Below are positions 47,745-63,828 of a stretch of DNA of 64,000 nt, one piece after another (within the stretch, counting starts at the first letter, position 1; each line of letters opens with the position of its first letter). The stretch is from positions 65,785 through 129,784 of the forward strand of contig CAJJDP010000060.1 in NCBI GenBank assembly GCA_905182995.1, given 5' to 3'. Under the pieces are notes generated by a model. That model was given only the letters and a program-made list of their open reading frames with translations, was not told the DNA's origin and made no database searches. A program made the position numbers and the translations under genes. Source of the stretch: Paramecium octaurelia (taxonomy: Eukaryota > Ciliophora > Oligohymenophorea > Peniculida > Parameciidae).

Positions 47745-48733
47745 TAAAAGAATGACATTTAAATTAATGAGATTTCATGGAAGATAAGTGATGTAGATTA
47801 TAAAATAGTATAGTTCTTGATTAAATTGATTATAATTAACATTTTTTGTTTTGAGTTTAATCTATTAAGCATTGAAAAATTATATAAAGAATAAGGAAAA
47901 TCACCAAAATGATTTTAACAAAATAAATGGAATAATTAGAGAAGGCAAGTGAATATTTAAATAGCTTTGCTTAGCGTTATTATCTAAACAGAGTCAATGA
48001 AGGTGCAATCGAAAAAGAAAACGTTTCGAGAAAAAGGTTCTTCTTACGTTTGATTATTTTCATACTAATTATCCTTTAGCAAGTAAATTAGATCTGCCAA
48101 ATTTTAAATTTAAGAATTAAAAAATTGTAAATAAATTAATCTACTATATTACAAGTACTTTGATAATTACAAGTACCAGAATTAGTTATTGTTGTTATGC
48201 ACAAAGTAGATGAAGTGTTTGCATAACTAGTTAGAAACTTCCTTGAATTCCTGTCCAAATGCGAAAATTTTTAAATGAATTTGTATTATAAATTTATATA
48301 ACTAAATTTTGGCATCGTTATATTCAATGAAGTTATTTATCTTGTCTTTGATTATGTATGATTTTGCATGGAAAAGAAGAGAAAATAGATTTGAATTAAA
48401 TATTACTTGCTATGAGGTTAAGATCAAATATTGCTAGTACTTGGAATATTATTGGATTAAAGTAAAATACTTGTATTCTCACTTGCTTCCTTATGATGAT
48501 GAAAAATATATAAATAAACTAATTTTGAAGCAAAATTCAATGTTTTACCAACCAATAAATTATCATAATCCAGATTCCCTAAGAATGAATTAATTCACAT
48601 TTTTATAATATTTATCAATATTCAACTTTACTATTATGTCATATTATGTATTATGTCTTTAGATTAGAAATAAGTGATCATTTAGACTTCACCTTAATTC
48701 AGATTATAAGAAACAAAAATTAATTAATTTATA
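47745..48733. other. AT-rich stretch with weak open frames
   Basis: Two weak plus-strand frames occur. One runs from 47909 with a hydrophobic patch (FFLRLIIFILIILQ) if a 19-nt intron is allowed; the other is 48327-48677. They share a reading frame broken only by TGA codons, but such runs are expected by chance in AT-rich DNA with one stop codon. I do not call a gene. Confidence 0.3.
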
Positions 48734-50027
48734 CTATTCTGATAGAGGAAGATTTTTTTTAAATTAATAAAATAGACATATTATTATGATGATTAACTAA
48801 ATGAAAAATGCGTCATTTAGTATTAATTTATCGTATAATGCGCATATAAATAGGTATTAAATAGTCAAAATACTTTTATTATGATCTAATTTATTAAATA
48901 TCCAAGGAAATGCACTCTCAACATGTTAAATTAAGTGATGACCCAGAATTATCTGCTGTTTGTTCAGCTCTCCTTCTTGCTTTCATTGAGAATTCTCGAG
49001 TTTTAAGATATTGTTCAGGAGGTGGAGATTATACAAACACTCAAAATGACTTTGGAGACCATCAATTAGAAATGGATGTTCAATGCGAATTGAATGTTAA
49101 CACAGAATTGAAGAAAACAGGATTTGTAAGTCATACAGCCAGCGAAGAAACACCAGAAGTATTATGATATTATATGTATTTTTAGATGAAGCTATTATCT
49201 GAAGGAGGAAGGTTTATAGTAACATTTGATCCCTTGGATGGAAGTTCAATTATTGGAACTAACTTTGCTGTAGGAACCATTGTGGCCATATGGAAATCAG
49301 ATGATAAGTTATTGATTGGAAAGAGAGGAAGAGACATGGTATCTGCCTGCTGTTGTCTCTATGGTAGTCGAACCAATGTTGTCTTTTGGAATGAGAAGGA
49401 ATAAAAGGTCTAAGAATATACATTATTTGGTATCACCATCATATTATAATCATTAGACGGAGATAAATAGGGTCATTGGGAATTGACAAAAGACAACATC
49501 AAGATCAAACCTAAAGGCAAGTTGTTCAGTCCAGGCAATACTAGATGCATTGTTGATCATATCCCATATAGAGAGGTTGTTGATTATTGGATTCACAATG
49601 GCTATACACTTAGATACTCTGGAGGCATGGCTCCAGATATTTGCTAAATCTTCTTAAAGGAGGTTGGAGTCTTTTCATGTTTTGGAGATGCAAAAAATCC
49701 ATCGAAACTCCGATATCTATATGAATGTGCCCCACTATCCTTCTTAATAGAGAAGGCTGAAGGAAAATCATTCAATGGCAAACATTCAGTTCTAGACACT
49801 GAAATTACAGGTTATCAATAAAAAAGTGAAATTATTGTTGGTAGTGCTGAAGAAATCGAATTTTTCAAATCAATTTGGAAGAAGCATGGTATATTAAAGG
49901 AATGATGGTGTAATGTATAAATTATTATAAAATTTATATCTAAGAAATATCATTTTTCATAATTATTTATAAAATTTATTGCATACATAATTTTATAATA
50001 ATTTATTTAATCATTTTACATTATTAG
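48734..50027. repeat. perfect direct duplicate, left copy (assembly overlap)
   Basis: 1294 bp identical to 50029-51322, separated by a single N at 50028. It includes a whole bisphosphatase gene. Contig-overlap artefact is the likeliest cause. Confidence 0.85.
48910..49905 (+). CDS. sedoheptulose-1,7-bisphosphatase-like (copy 1)
   Basis: 322 residues with one 27-nt intron (49159-49185). The FBPase/SBPase fold is clear: [34 protein letters not shown] (metal and phosphate site), [40 protein letters not shown] and SVLD. The SPGN, TLRY-GGM-PD and LIEKAGG-type blocks follow plastid SBPase more than FBPase. It would remove the C1 phosphate of sedoheptulose-1,7-bisphosphate and is probably cytosolic, since no targeting peptide is seen. 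SBPase in non-photosynthetic ciliates has been reported before (memory). Exact substrate needs assay. Confidence 0.88.
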
Positions 50028-50028
50028 N

Positions 50029-51322
50029 CTATTCTGATAGAGGAAGATTTTTTTTAAATTAATAAAATAGACATATTATTATGATGATTAACTAAATGAA
50101 AAATGCGTCATTTAGTATTAATTTATCGTATAATGCGCATATAAATAGGTATTAAATAGTCAAAATACTTTTATTATGATCTAATTTATTAAATATCCAA
50201 GGAAATGCACTCTCAACATGTTAAATTAAGTGATGACCCAGAATTATCTGCTGTTTGTTCAGCTCTCCTTCTTGCTTTCATTGAGAATTCTCGAGTTTTA
50301 AGATATTGTTCAGGAGGTGGAGATTATACAAACACTCAAAATGACTTTGGAGACCATCAATTAGAAATGGATGTTCAATGCGAATTGAATGTTAACACAG
50401 AATTGAAGAAAACAGGATTTGTAAGTCATACAGCCAGCGAAGAAACACCAGAAGTATTATGATATTATATGTATTTTTAGATGAAGCTATTATCTGAAGG
50501 AGGAAGGTTTATAGTAACATTTGATCCCTTGGATGGAAGTTCAATTATTGGAACTAACTTTGCTGTAGGAACCATTGTGGCCATATGGAAATCAGATGAT
50601 AAGTTATTGATTGGAAAGAGAGGAAGAGACATGGTATCTGCCTGCTGTTGTCTCTATGGTAGTCGAACCAATGTTGTCTTTTGGAATGAGAAGGAATAAA
50701 AGGTCTAAGAATATACATTATTTGGTATCACCATCATATTATAATCATTAGACGGAGATAAATAGGGTCATTGGGAATTGACAAAAGACAACATCAAGAT
50801 CAAACCTAAAGGCAAGTTGTTCAGTCCAGGCAATACTAGATGCATTGTTGATCATATCCCATATAGAGAGGTTGTTGATTATTGGATTCACAATGGCTAT
50901 ACACTTAGATACTCTGGAGGCATGGCTCCAGATATTTGCTAAATCTTCTTAAAGGAGGTTGGAGTCTTTTCATGTTTTGGAGATGCAAAAAATCCATCGA
51001 AACTCCGATATCTATATGAATGTGCCCCACTATCCTTCTTAATAGAGAAGGCTGAAGGAAAATCATTCAATGGCAAACATTCAGTTCTAGACACTGAAAT
51101 TACAGGTTATCAATAAAAAAGTGAAATTATTGTTGGTAGTGCTGAAGAAATCGAATTTTTCAAATCAATTTGGAAGAAGCATGGTATATTAAAGGAATGA
51201 TGGTGTAATGTATAAATTATTATAAAATTTATATCTAAGAAATATCATTTTTCATAATTATTTATAAAATTTATTGCATACATAATTTTATAATAATTTA
51301 TTTAATCATTTTACATTATTAG
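50029..51322. repeat. perfect direct duplicate, right copy (assembly overlap)
   Basis: Second copy of 48734-50027, offset by 1295 bp, continuing into unique DNA at 51323. Confidence 0.85.
50205..51200 (+). CDS. sedoheptulose-1,7-bisphosphatase-like (copy 2, probably the same gene)
   Basis: Identical to the gene at 48910-49905, including the intron and both flanks. Because the flanking N and identical spacers point to an unmerged overlap, this is most likely the same genomic locus and not a tandem gene pair. Confidence 0.85.
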
Positions 51323-52239
51323 ATATGCAATTATTAACATTCATAACTTTCAGTGTGCTGATATTTATGGTAATTAAATAATTATAAATCTTTATTTTTC
51401 TCCTCCTAATGTACTTTTATTGGTAGTTTTTCCTTTTTAATTACTAATTCTTATTAATTGATGACTCTTTATATTATTATTGTTTGAATTTATAATACTA
51501 ACTTATTTTCTAGATGTATTAAATTAATGATTATAAATAGAATTTATTTAATAATTATATTAAGCACAATTTTAGTTTCTAAATTATGAATTATTCAGGT
51601 TTAAACATTTCAAAATACGAGATTGGAATAATTAAAATCATTAAGAAAACTAACTAACCTATACTGAAATTTATTTAATATTTCATAAAATCTACTTAAA
51701 GGAATCATTGAATAATTAATCATTAAGTAAATTACGATATGATAATTGTACCTCTTCTAGCCAATTTGATGAAATTCTCCTTGAAACTTTTTCGTTAGAT
51801 ATATTTGTATCAAATATTAGTTAAATTAATATTATATTAATATATTTAAATATATATCAAAAATGCTGATTTGATATACTTTTATAAACAAATATTATTA
51901 ATTCTATTGATATGGCTATTAGATTAAGCATAGAAACAATAATTTAATAAATTTACTTTACAATCCTAATTAAGCATATTTACTATCCATTAAATCTTTG
52001 AATTTGAGTAATTTTTTAAACGAGTTAATTTTTCAAACTCTTATAAATATTCCCTTATAATTTACTTTGATCAAATTCAAGGAGGAGCATTTATATTAAT
52101 TGGAATATTATTGGTTAATTGAGTAATTAGGGTTTGAATTTCATTTGATAGTGTTTGGCAGCTTTTCGTAATAATCATAATTTGATTAAGTGAATTATTA
52201 TTTAAAAATTAAAATAAACTTTATATATTAATTATATAC
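51323..52239. other. intergenic, AT-rich
   Basis: About 0.9 kb with only short chance frames (one of 67 codons near 51513). No supported feature. Confidence 0.5.
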
Positions 52240-53558
52240 ATGTATCTAGATATAAGTTATTTGAGACCCAAGAGTTAGTAATTCCTTAACAAACACTCAA
52301 GTAATGTAATAAGATTTAAAATCTAGAATTCTATATTAAATCTGGAACAGAAGGAATGATAGTTAGAAACATTTATGAAAAGGTTGATTACGAAGAATAT
52401 GAAATCAAATCGATTGAAGATTTCAAATCAAAGATTCAAGTGTCTCTGCCCAATTCGTGGAAGACAAGTGACTATTTGAAAATGCTAATATCGGCAGATT
52501 TTTCTATTTAAGGGGCGTTATAAGTACCTCAAAATAAATATTTAGAGAATTTATAAATTCATCTAGGTTGGTTGAATCTATATTAGAACTTGGAACCAAA
52601 CATAAACTAATTAAAAAGTGGAGACTTTTATATTTTTGGAATAGATAAGTAATCGAGACCAGTCATAATAATAAAGCATCTTGAAAATGAGAACTTTTTA
52701 ACCTTTTAATATTTACTGGAAACAGTGAAGCGATAGGTATTGATTCCTTACTTTGTTGAAAATTGGACGATTATTTACGATTGCCAAAATCAGGAATACA
52801 ATTTTTATGAAATTGATGTAAGACTTATTTATAATTGAAGTTCAATTTCGAGAATATTAAAGAGTTGATGATTAATTTCTGTGGAAATTTAAATAATCTT
52901 CTTATCGTAAATTCTCTATTAAATTTTTAACAAATTCTCAATTACATCCCTAACAAAACCTAAATCCACTCCAAAATTAAATTGATAAACAATCTAGATG
53001 ACTTGTAATAATACATTTTGAAAGAATAACTAGAAGAAAAATATAATGGAGAATGTTCAAATGTCAACATCTTTTGGTATAGTATTTAGAGATGAATCTA
53101 GGCCTCCCCAGATCCCATAAGTCTCAGAATTGTTGAAACATGTTACCTACGATTGTTACGAAGACTAATAATACGGATTAAGGAGACTATAAGATTTTAA
53201 GGGGAGAAATTTAAGAAAATTTTCATCACTAGGGAGACTATCACATTAACATTCAAAGACAACAAGTATGAAGAAATCAATAGAATCTGCAACTTCCAGC
53301 AGTCATCTTAAAATTTTGGTTCATGAAGAAAATGGAAATTAGTTAATTTAGGAGGAAATAGAGGTACTTAATGCTTAAGGAGATTCCGAATTTGAGAACT
53401 TGAAAAAAAATGATTTAAATATGTATAAAACTGAATCTGTGGGTCTTTAATAATTAGAAGAGAATAATAAATAACGTTAATACTAAACGATTCTTGAGAA
53501 TGAAAATGAAATTGAATAAAAATGCTGCTCAGATAAATTTAATTGTATGATATTTTGA
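52240..53558 (+). CDS. CRAL-TRIO (Sec14-like) lipid-transfer domain protein
   Basis: 415 residues with introns of 23, 23 and 25 nt. The Sec14 order is visible: FGIDKQSRPVIIIKHLE, a YLLETVKR helix, WTIIYDCQN, LMINFCGNLNNLLIVNSLLN, YIPNKTQIHSKIKLINNLDD and YNGECSNVNIFWPPQIP. Bulky Cys at the C-terminus (KCCSDKFNCMIF) might be acylated (inference). The last 130 residues are polar and disordered. The family binds phosphoinositides or other lipids and works in membrane traffic. The start ATG depends on a 23-nt intron close to it. Confidence 0.82.
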
Positions 53559-53841
53559 TTGATTTTATACTTAATTAAAATTTAAATATAATATGTTCTT
53601 GTTCTATCAGGGCCACTGAGTAAATTATAAGAAATATAATATTTGAATTAATAGATTCAGAGTGATACACATTAAAGTATCAATGAATAAATAAATAATA
53701 TCCAATCAAGATAATGATGAGTTCTTTAAATATATATTTATAACAATAAACTTTGGGTAAATTAGGTATCTTAATTTTGATTGTTGATTATTTCTTTTGT
53801 TAATTATCATAATAATACTTAATAATAATATTTTTATTAAA

Positions 53842-55117
53842 ATGGAAGACGAATTAATATGGTATTATGTAGACACAAACGAATAAGAGCCACAAAAACA
53901 AACCAAAGGACCGATATCAATAAGGGATATTGATGTTATGCTAAGAACTAGTATCATAACTTCGCGTAAATAATAATCTTTACATTTAGATACATTCGTT
54001 TATAAGGAAGGATTCACTGATTGGAAACCAATATTTTAGGTCGAAGAGTTAAAATTCTTTTTAGATGAATAAGAGCATGAAATGGTTTAAATTACTTGTG
54101 GTAAAGATATAAAAGCGGAAGAATAATAAGGATAGCAAATTCAATAATAGGATGAAAAAGAAAAAGATGAGGAGGTTGAAGATTAGGAAGATGACGAATC
54201 ATTTTAATAATTGAATGATGAATAAAGAATGGAAATTTTAAAGAAGAAAATAGAAAAGAATAGAAAGAAATCACAAAAAGAAAAAGAAAAAAAAAAGAAT
54301 TAATGGTACACTCCAAAAATAAATACAAATGTATATGTCGAAGGATTACCATAAGACATTACTGTTGAGGAGATGAAGGTGTTTTTTAGCAAAGCAGGAA
54401 TTATCAGAATCAATCCAGAAAATCTATAACCTACAATTAAAATATATAGAGATTAAAATGGAAATTGTAAAGGTGATGGATTGATTTCCTATAAAATGGT
54501 TGAAAGTGTGCAGACAGCTAAAGAAATGTTAGATGGACTACACATTAGACCTAATGTTATTGTTAAAGTAACTGAAGCAGTTTTTGAATAAAAAGGATAA
54601 TATAGAAAAAGGGAGAATAAGAAAATCGATAAACTATAAAAGGCATTAGCTAGACAAAAAGAAATGACACAATTGGCAGAGGAAGGATAGGAGGATGATG
54701 GAAAAGGACTAAAAATATTAATATTTAAGAATTTATATAGTCCTACATAAGCTTAAAATCCAGAATTTATGAACTAATTATATGGGGAATTATTGTTGAA
54801 AATAGAGGCTCTATAGATATATGTACAGAAATTAGAGTTCTTCAAAGATCATCCTTAAGGTAATAATTTTATTAAATTGAGGTGTGGCAAAGGTTAAATT
54901 TCATTCTGCATATGATGCTGAGATCTGTTTATCTAATTTAAATGGCATAGAATTTAATCAAAGGAAAATAAACATATAATATTGGGATGGTAAATAAAAT
55001 TTCAAATCTAATATTGAGAGTAAGGAAGTTGAGGAATAAAGATTAGATGAATTTGGCTAATGGTTAGAGTAATAAGAGGATAGCGATAAAGAAGATAAGT
55101 ATAATAAAATTGAATGA
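53842..55117 (+). CDS. Tat-SF1/CUS2-like splicing factor with N-terminal GYF-like domain
   Basis: 417 residues with one 22-nt intron. Residues 1-75 resemble a GYF_2-type domain (WYYVDTNEQEP, TKGPISIRDID, TFVYKEGFTDWKPIF). An acidic/lysine-rich linker follows. RRM1 begins NTNVYVEGLPQDITVEEM and has GNCKGDGLISY. RRM2 contains KILIFKNLYSPTQ and GVAKVKFHSAYDAEICLSNL, and ends KINIQYWDGKQNF. This order and the KGDGL and WDG motifs match HTATSF1/CUS2, a U2 snRNP-associated splicing factor. It is nuclear and relevant in a genome full of tiny introns. Confidence 0.88.
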
Positions 55118-55184
55118 GTGTATGATAATTGAAATTTATTTATTTAACTCCTAATTTTTTTAATAATTTGATTTTGAATAGGGA

Positions 55185-56857
55185 ATGAGTAGAGAAAACG
55201 CAATTTAATATCGATCTCCTTAATAAATACCCTCATCGAAAAAACCAAACATAGAAAATTGTCCACCCCAAAGAAATACTAATGAATTTATTAAATAGAT
55301 GAAAAAAAGAGTAGATCAAGCTCCTCTAAGTGTTATGACCTAAAACTCTTAAATAAAAGATGCTCAATCCATTTTCATTGATATGTCACGAATTGAATAA
55401 TAATCAAGCAACTCAAATAACAGTTTTTATGACCCCTTAAAATAACCAGTATTGCCATAATGCCATAGGTCAAATCAACCTTCTAATTGTACTACATAAC
55501 GAACAAATAGGTATGATATGCAGAGGAATAGTAAACCATATTTAGATTAAAGTGAAAATATGGGATTGTTGTTGATTTAACAACAGATGCTATCTTTGTA
55601 AAATGAGAACATGAATTTAAAACAACAATTAGAAAAACAGGAAAGTTAAAGATTACTGTTTTAATAATAATTACTTTAGCAATTCTAGACCTAGCAATAA
55701 CAACAATAGCAACCAATAGTTATAAATAATAATATAACATCCTTTGAAAAGCAATAATCATAATCAAAGTCTATCCCTCCTTAACACTATTAGGATGAAA
55801 CAGAGTCTCCACCTAAAAGAATTTAGGGTAAAAAACAGCAATCTCAAGCCATTTAGACAGATAAATCAGTCTAAGATTAATCTATCATAACCTTAAACGA
55901 ATCCTTTTAAAATGAATCTTTGTGTAATAGATCAAAGCAAATTATTTCATAATAATCATAAATCAGGCCTCCTTAGTAATAAAAATAAAGCATCGAATCT
56001 TTAACATTTGGTACTTAATTATCTTAAAGAAATCTAATTTCTTAATAATCATAATAATAATTATAGATCTAAACTCATAATTCCTAAAGTAGAAATTAAA
56101 GCTATCAATAAATTAATTAAGGTTCTATTGAATTATAAACAGAAAACACGCAGAAAGATTGTTAAATTCAAAATTAACGAGATATTTCAAGGAAACATTC
56201 TTAAATTGATATTATTAATTCTCCTGCTTTATAAGATCAAAGTTATTGTGCATATAATCCAGAATTACCCAAAAAATCCCAGCCAAGTGTGAAATTAGAA
56301 TTTAATTTTGATGAGGGAACAAATAAAGGATCAAATAAAAAATGTCTAGCTGATTATTTCACATAAAGAAAGAAAACAACGAATTTCGATAGGAGAGTCT
56401 CAGTCTAAGCTCCAATATAGGAGGAAGATTAGAGTTGGATTGTAAATGTTAAATAAAGAAGTAAAGAAGAGTAAATCAAATTGAGAAAAGAAATGATGGA
56501 ATATGGAAGGAACAAACGACAACAAAATAAAAGTCAAACTCCTGTAAACGAAGACAAAATTAGTGATCGAAAGGAATAGATTAAAAAATCGAAAAGCCCG
56601 TTAATGGAACGACTATCCATGGGATAAAAGGCAAAGGTAATGTTGGACCATATTTAGGTTGAAGAAAAGGAAATGTTTGCATTAACAAAAAAAAATTATG
56701 AGAATTTACCTGAAGTAAAAAAAAAGAAGAATTAAGAAGAAAGTATCAAATAAAAACAACAATTCATGAGAGAAAGATAAAATAAATTGAAAGAATTAGA
56801 TGATGTAATAATAATCCATAATTTTAGAAAATCAAAGAAAAAATGAAAAAGCCTTGA
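55185..56857 (+). CDS. Gln-rich disordered protein with basic coiled C-terminus
   Basis: 542 residues with introns of 21 nt (in frame, may be retained) and 23 nt; without the last one the stop would be at 56846. The first 350 residues are very rich in Gln, Asn and Ser, with Gln mostly encoded by TAA/TAG. The C-terminal 150 residues are charged and helical (RKEMMEYGRNKRQQNKSQ, MFALTKKNYENLPEVKKKK, MRERQNKLKELDD). Prion-like composition is visible; function is unknown. Confidence 0.72.
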
Positions 56858-57586
56858 TTTGAAAATTAATAGAGTGTCTATAAGTCTACTATTTATTAAA
56901 TATTAAATATTATTATTGATATCTAAAATTTCATTTGAGTTTTTCTTTACAAATGAACCAATTCATTTTAATTTAGATTCAAGAGGATCATTCTTTGAAC
57001 CTGATCATAACATAGAGAACTGTAATACAGTATTAAAGCTATAGAATAATAATTACATATCTGTACCTTAGATTTACAATATACTACTTAATCAGCCTTT
57101 ATAAGAATAAAATTATTTTTATTCTAGTTACAAAAATATTTTGCTTTATTAATTTAGTATAAAAAATTATAGAAACTTAAACTTAATAATAAATCAAAAT
57201 TTTCTTTCTATTTTTAATATCTATTATTCTTAGAAATCATTTGTATAGTATTCAGCTATATCTATTTTAATTTTTCCATATTGTTTCACATTATAAATCT
57301 TGATAACAAATTAAAAAATGAAATTGTTCTCAATACATTTTCTTTTATCCATTTAATTAAACTAATTTACGAATTCTTCACTCTTTATTGTGATGCTGAG
57401 TTTGCATAAGAATTACGAAAATTATATTATGTTTTGATTAAAATATTATATTTAAATTTCTAACCATTTTTACGGCAGATTACTCAAATTTTCTAGTTAT
57501 TGATATTTGGTAATTTTAAGATCGTTGTTTGTTCTAGTTGAAAACTAAAAGGGTTCATTTCTATTATAATATTAATTAATATTATT
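56858..57586. other. intergenic, AT-rich
   Basis: About 730 bp without a supported gene or repeat. Confidence 0.5.
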
Positions 57587-58637
57587 ATGCATAAATTTGT
57601 GACTCCAGAAACTTTTGTTCATAAAGTTCAGAATGACTATTTTATTAAGAAGAAGCCCAGTCCGGATTAAAGGACAGGGAAAAAGAAATAAAATGAATAG
57701 GATTTCGAACTCTATTAAAACCTTAAAGATCTGAGGAACAATAATTAATTAATACGAAACAATCAAGGGTCGCTTAAGATCATTAATCCTTTGAGCAAAT
57801 AAATTAATATGATGGAAACAAAGAAGCAATTGTAAGAGAAGAAAATGAGGGAAACTCAATTTTAATTGAAAAAGAAGAGCATGCTAAATGAAAATCAATA
57901 AAAGTTACAATCTGATCTGAAAAATTTAGACAAGATTAGTGTTAGTGCCTTTAAAGATTTTAAAGAATAAGTTAATCTTTATAATAAATATTACAGCAAC
58001 ACAATAGGATAGGAACCAGAAATCAAGGATATTCAGTATGAGGACCTAAATATTCCTTATCAATATGTGGATAATGGAAGTAAGTACACTTACAGGGAAA
58101 TCTTAAATCATGAAATACCAGAAATAAACTATTAGAATGATCAGGCTAAGAATTTGATGGAGTAAGTTTACAGTATTACAATCATAGAACCATTCTCTAA
58201 CTCAAGTTCTCGGATGAACAATTGGAGAATAAATTATTAAACAGCTTGAGATAGCATGTTGTGGTAAGAGAATTAGATTAAATGGAAAATGATTATTTGA
58301 CGGCAATAAAAAATAATGATTTATCGACTTTAAAACTGATGTTGATATCTGATGACACTATAGTTAAAACGAAGGATATTGTAAATTCTGTATATATTAA
58401 GTAGATTGGATAAACTGGATTGCATTTGGCTGCGAAAAGAAACTATTACGATATTTGCTAGGAGCTGATAAATTATAACGTTGATTTATTTGCTATTGAT
58501 TATGTAAAATACAAAGTAAATATTAGGCAAGTAGGACAGCAAGGCAATTGGCAGAGAAATACCATTATTATAAGGTTGCTAAGTTAATTTAGATGGAGGA
58601 GGATCAGCAAAATAAGAAGAGAAATATATAATCATGA
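57587..58637 (+). CDS. ankyrin-repeat protein
   Basis: 333 residues with introns of 26 and 23 nt. The N-terminal two thirds are basic and helical (KKKPSPDQRTGKKKQNEQ; QLQEKKMRETQFQLKKKS). Near the C-terminus there is an ankyrin unit: YLTAIKNNDLSTLKLML, then GQTGLHLAAKRNYYDICQEL, LINYNVDLFAIDY and SRTARQLAEKYHYYKVAKLI. Two to three repeats are probable. It is a protein-interaction module; partner unknown. Confidence 0.8.
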
Positions 58638-58819
58638 AATACTTTATTATTAAATATCATTTCACACAATATTATATAGTATATAGCAATAATAAATATC
58701 AGTGAATTTAGTTGATAAATATTGTAAATAGGCAGTTATTTCGATGAGTCATATATAAAAAAAAAATTATAAAAGAAATTCTTGAAAAATCAATATTATT
58801 CTTATTTATATTAATAATA

Positions 58820-61160
<2,341 letters not shown>

Positions 61161-61161
61161 N

Positions 61162-62722
<1,561 letters not shown>

Positions 62723-62758
62723 AATTTATTAGGTTTAGTATATAATAATTTTTAACTT

Positions 62759-63133
62759 TCATTGTGCTATAACTTGTTGTAGTTCTTAGATTCTATTATA
62801 ATATTTTGCTCTGTACAGCTTGTAATATATCTCCTTCATCTTTAACAGATCTAACCTATGTGATATCTGTTGAATTTATTTATTGATCAATTCAAAGTGA
62901 TACTGAATATATTAGATTACACGATCTCCCTTTGCTGCTAAGGAGAAAACTTCAGCGCAACTTATCAAAATCCCCAACAAAAAAGGTGAGATCCTTATAT
63001 AAACCGATAATACAAAGAAAATAAATGAAAAGATCACAAATTTCATGAACCCTACTTTTAAAATTTTATCATTTTTCCTTTTCTTCAATATCGTTAAGAG
63101 CAAATATATTTATTCCCGTAATTGTTTGTACAT
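62759..63133 (-). CDS. small membrane protein, unknown
   Basis: 124-residue intronless frame. A basic N-terminus (LLTILKKRKNDKILKVG) is followed by a long hydrophobic stretch (FVIFSFIFFVLSVY then ISPFLLGILISCAEVFSLA), giving one or two TM helices, and a C-terminal amphipathic/coiled segment (FELINKQIQQISHRLDLLK). No family is recognised. Confidence 0.6.
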
Positions 63134-63828
63134 CAAATGATTTTGTTCTAAGAATAGCTGATTTTGGCAATTCAGATTTAATTATTAGTCAATCTAATTT
63201 AGTGTATTTATTTGAACTCTAATATCCATCCCTTTTGATTTTAAAAATAATTATTACTTAAGACAATGACTTTATTAGGTATTTTAATAATTAAATTAGA
63301 AAATAATAGTCATTATGTTTAATAATATATTAATGTCGTTTATAATATATTGGCTCAAGATCATACCCCAACATTTGATTTCTCCTTGGTCAATACTAGC
63401 AGAACCATACCAGAAATTTTTCATTTATTAAGATTTCTAATATATATCAACATTGACATTACATATATTATAATTAATATTTTATTCCTCTCTCTCTCTC
63501 CTCTTAAATTTGTGAACTTAATTTAAATAGACAAAAACAATAACTTATGCAATAAATTCATTTTTGATTCTTGACTCATTAATATAGCTTTTCCAATAGA
63601 TAAATAGCCCATCAGGTCATAGCTTTGGCAGTGATTATTATCAATCAATAAAGCTGAATCTAGTTCATATTATTAGCAGGAACTAATAGTATTTCACTCT
63701 ACGTTTATCCCTATAATATGATACCAAAAATATAATATAAGAAATAATTCTATTTTATAAAATAACTTTCTTAAAGATTATAAAATCATTACCTTGAATT
63801 AAAATTAAATTGAAGAGAGAAGGGGTAT
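63134..63828. other. intergenic, AT-rich
   Basis: About 700 bp divergent spacer. It includes a TC-dinucleotide run (ctctctctctc near 63489) but no supported gene. Confidence 0.5.

Noticed and set aside
48327..48677. 116-codon plus-strand frame before the SBPase gene
   Set aside because: With TGA as the only stop, AT-rich DNA often has such frames by chance; no domain and composition like the spacer.
63489..63500. CT-dinucleotide run as a regulatory element
   Set aside because: Too short and isolated; no supporting context.
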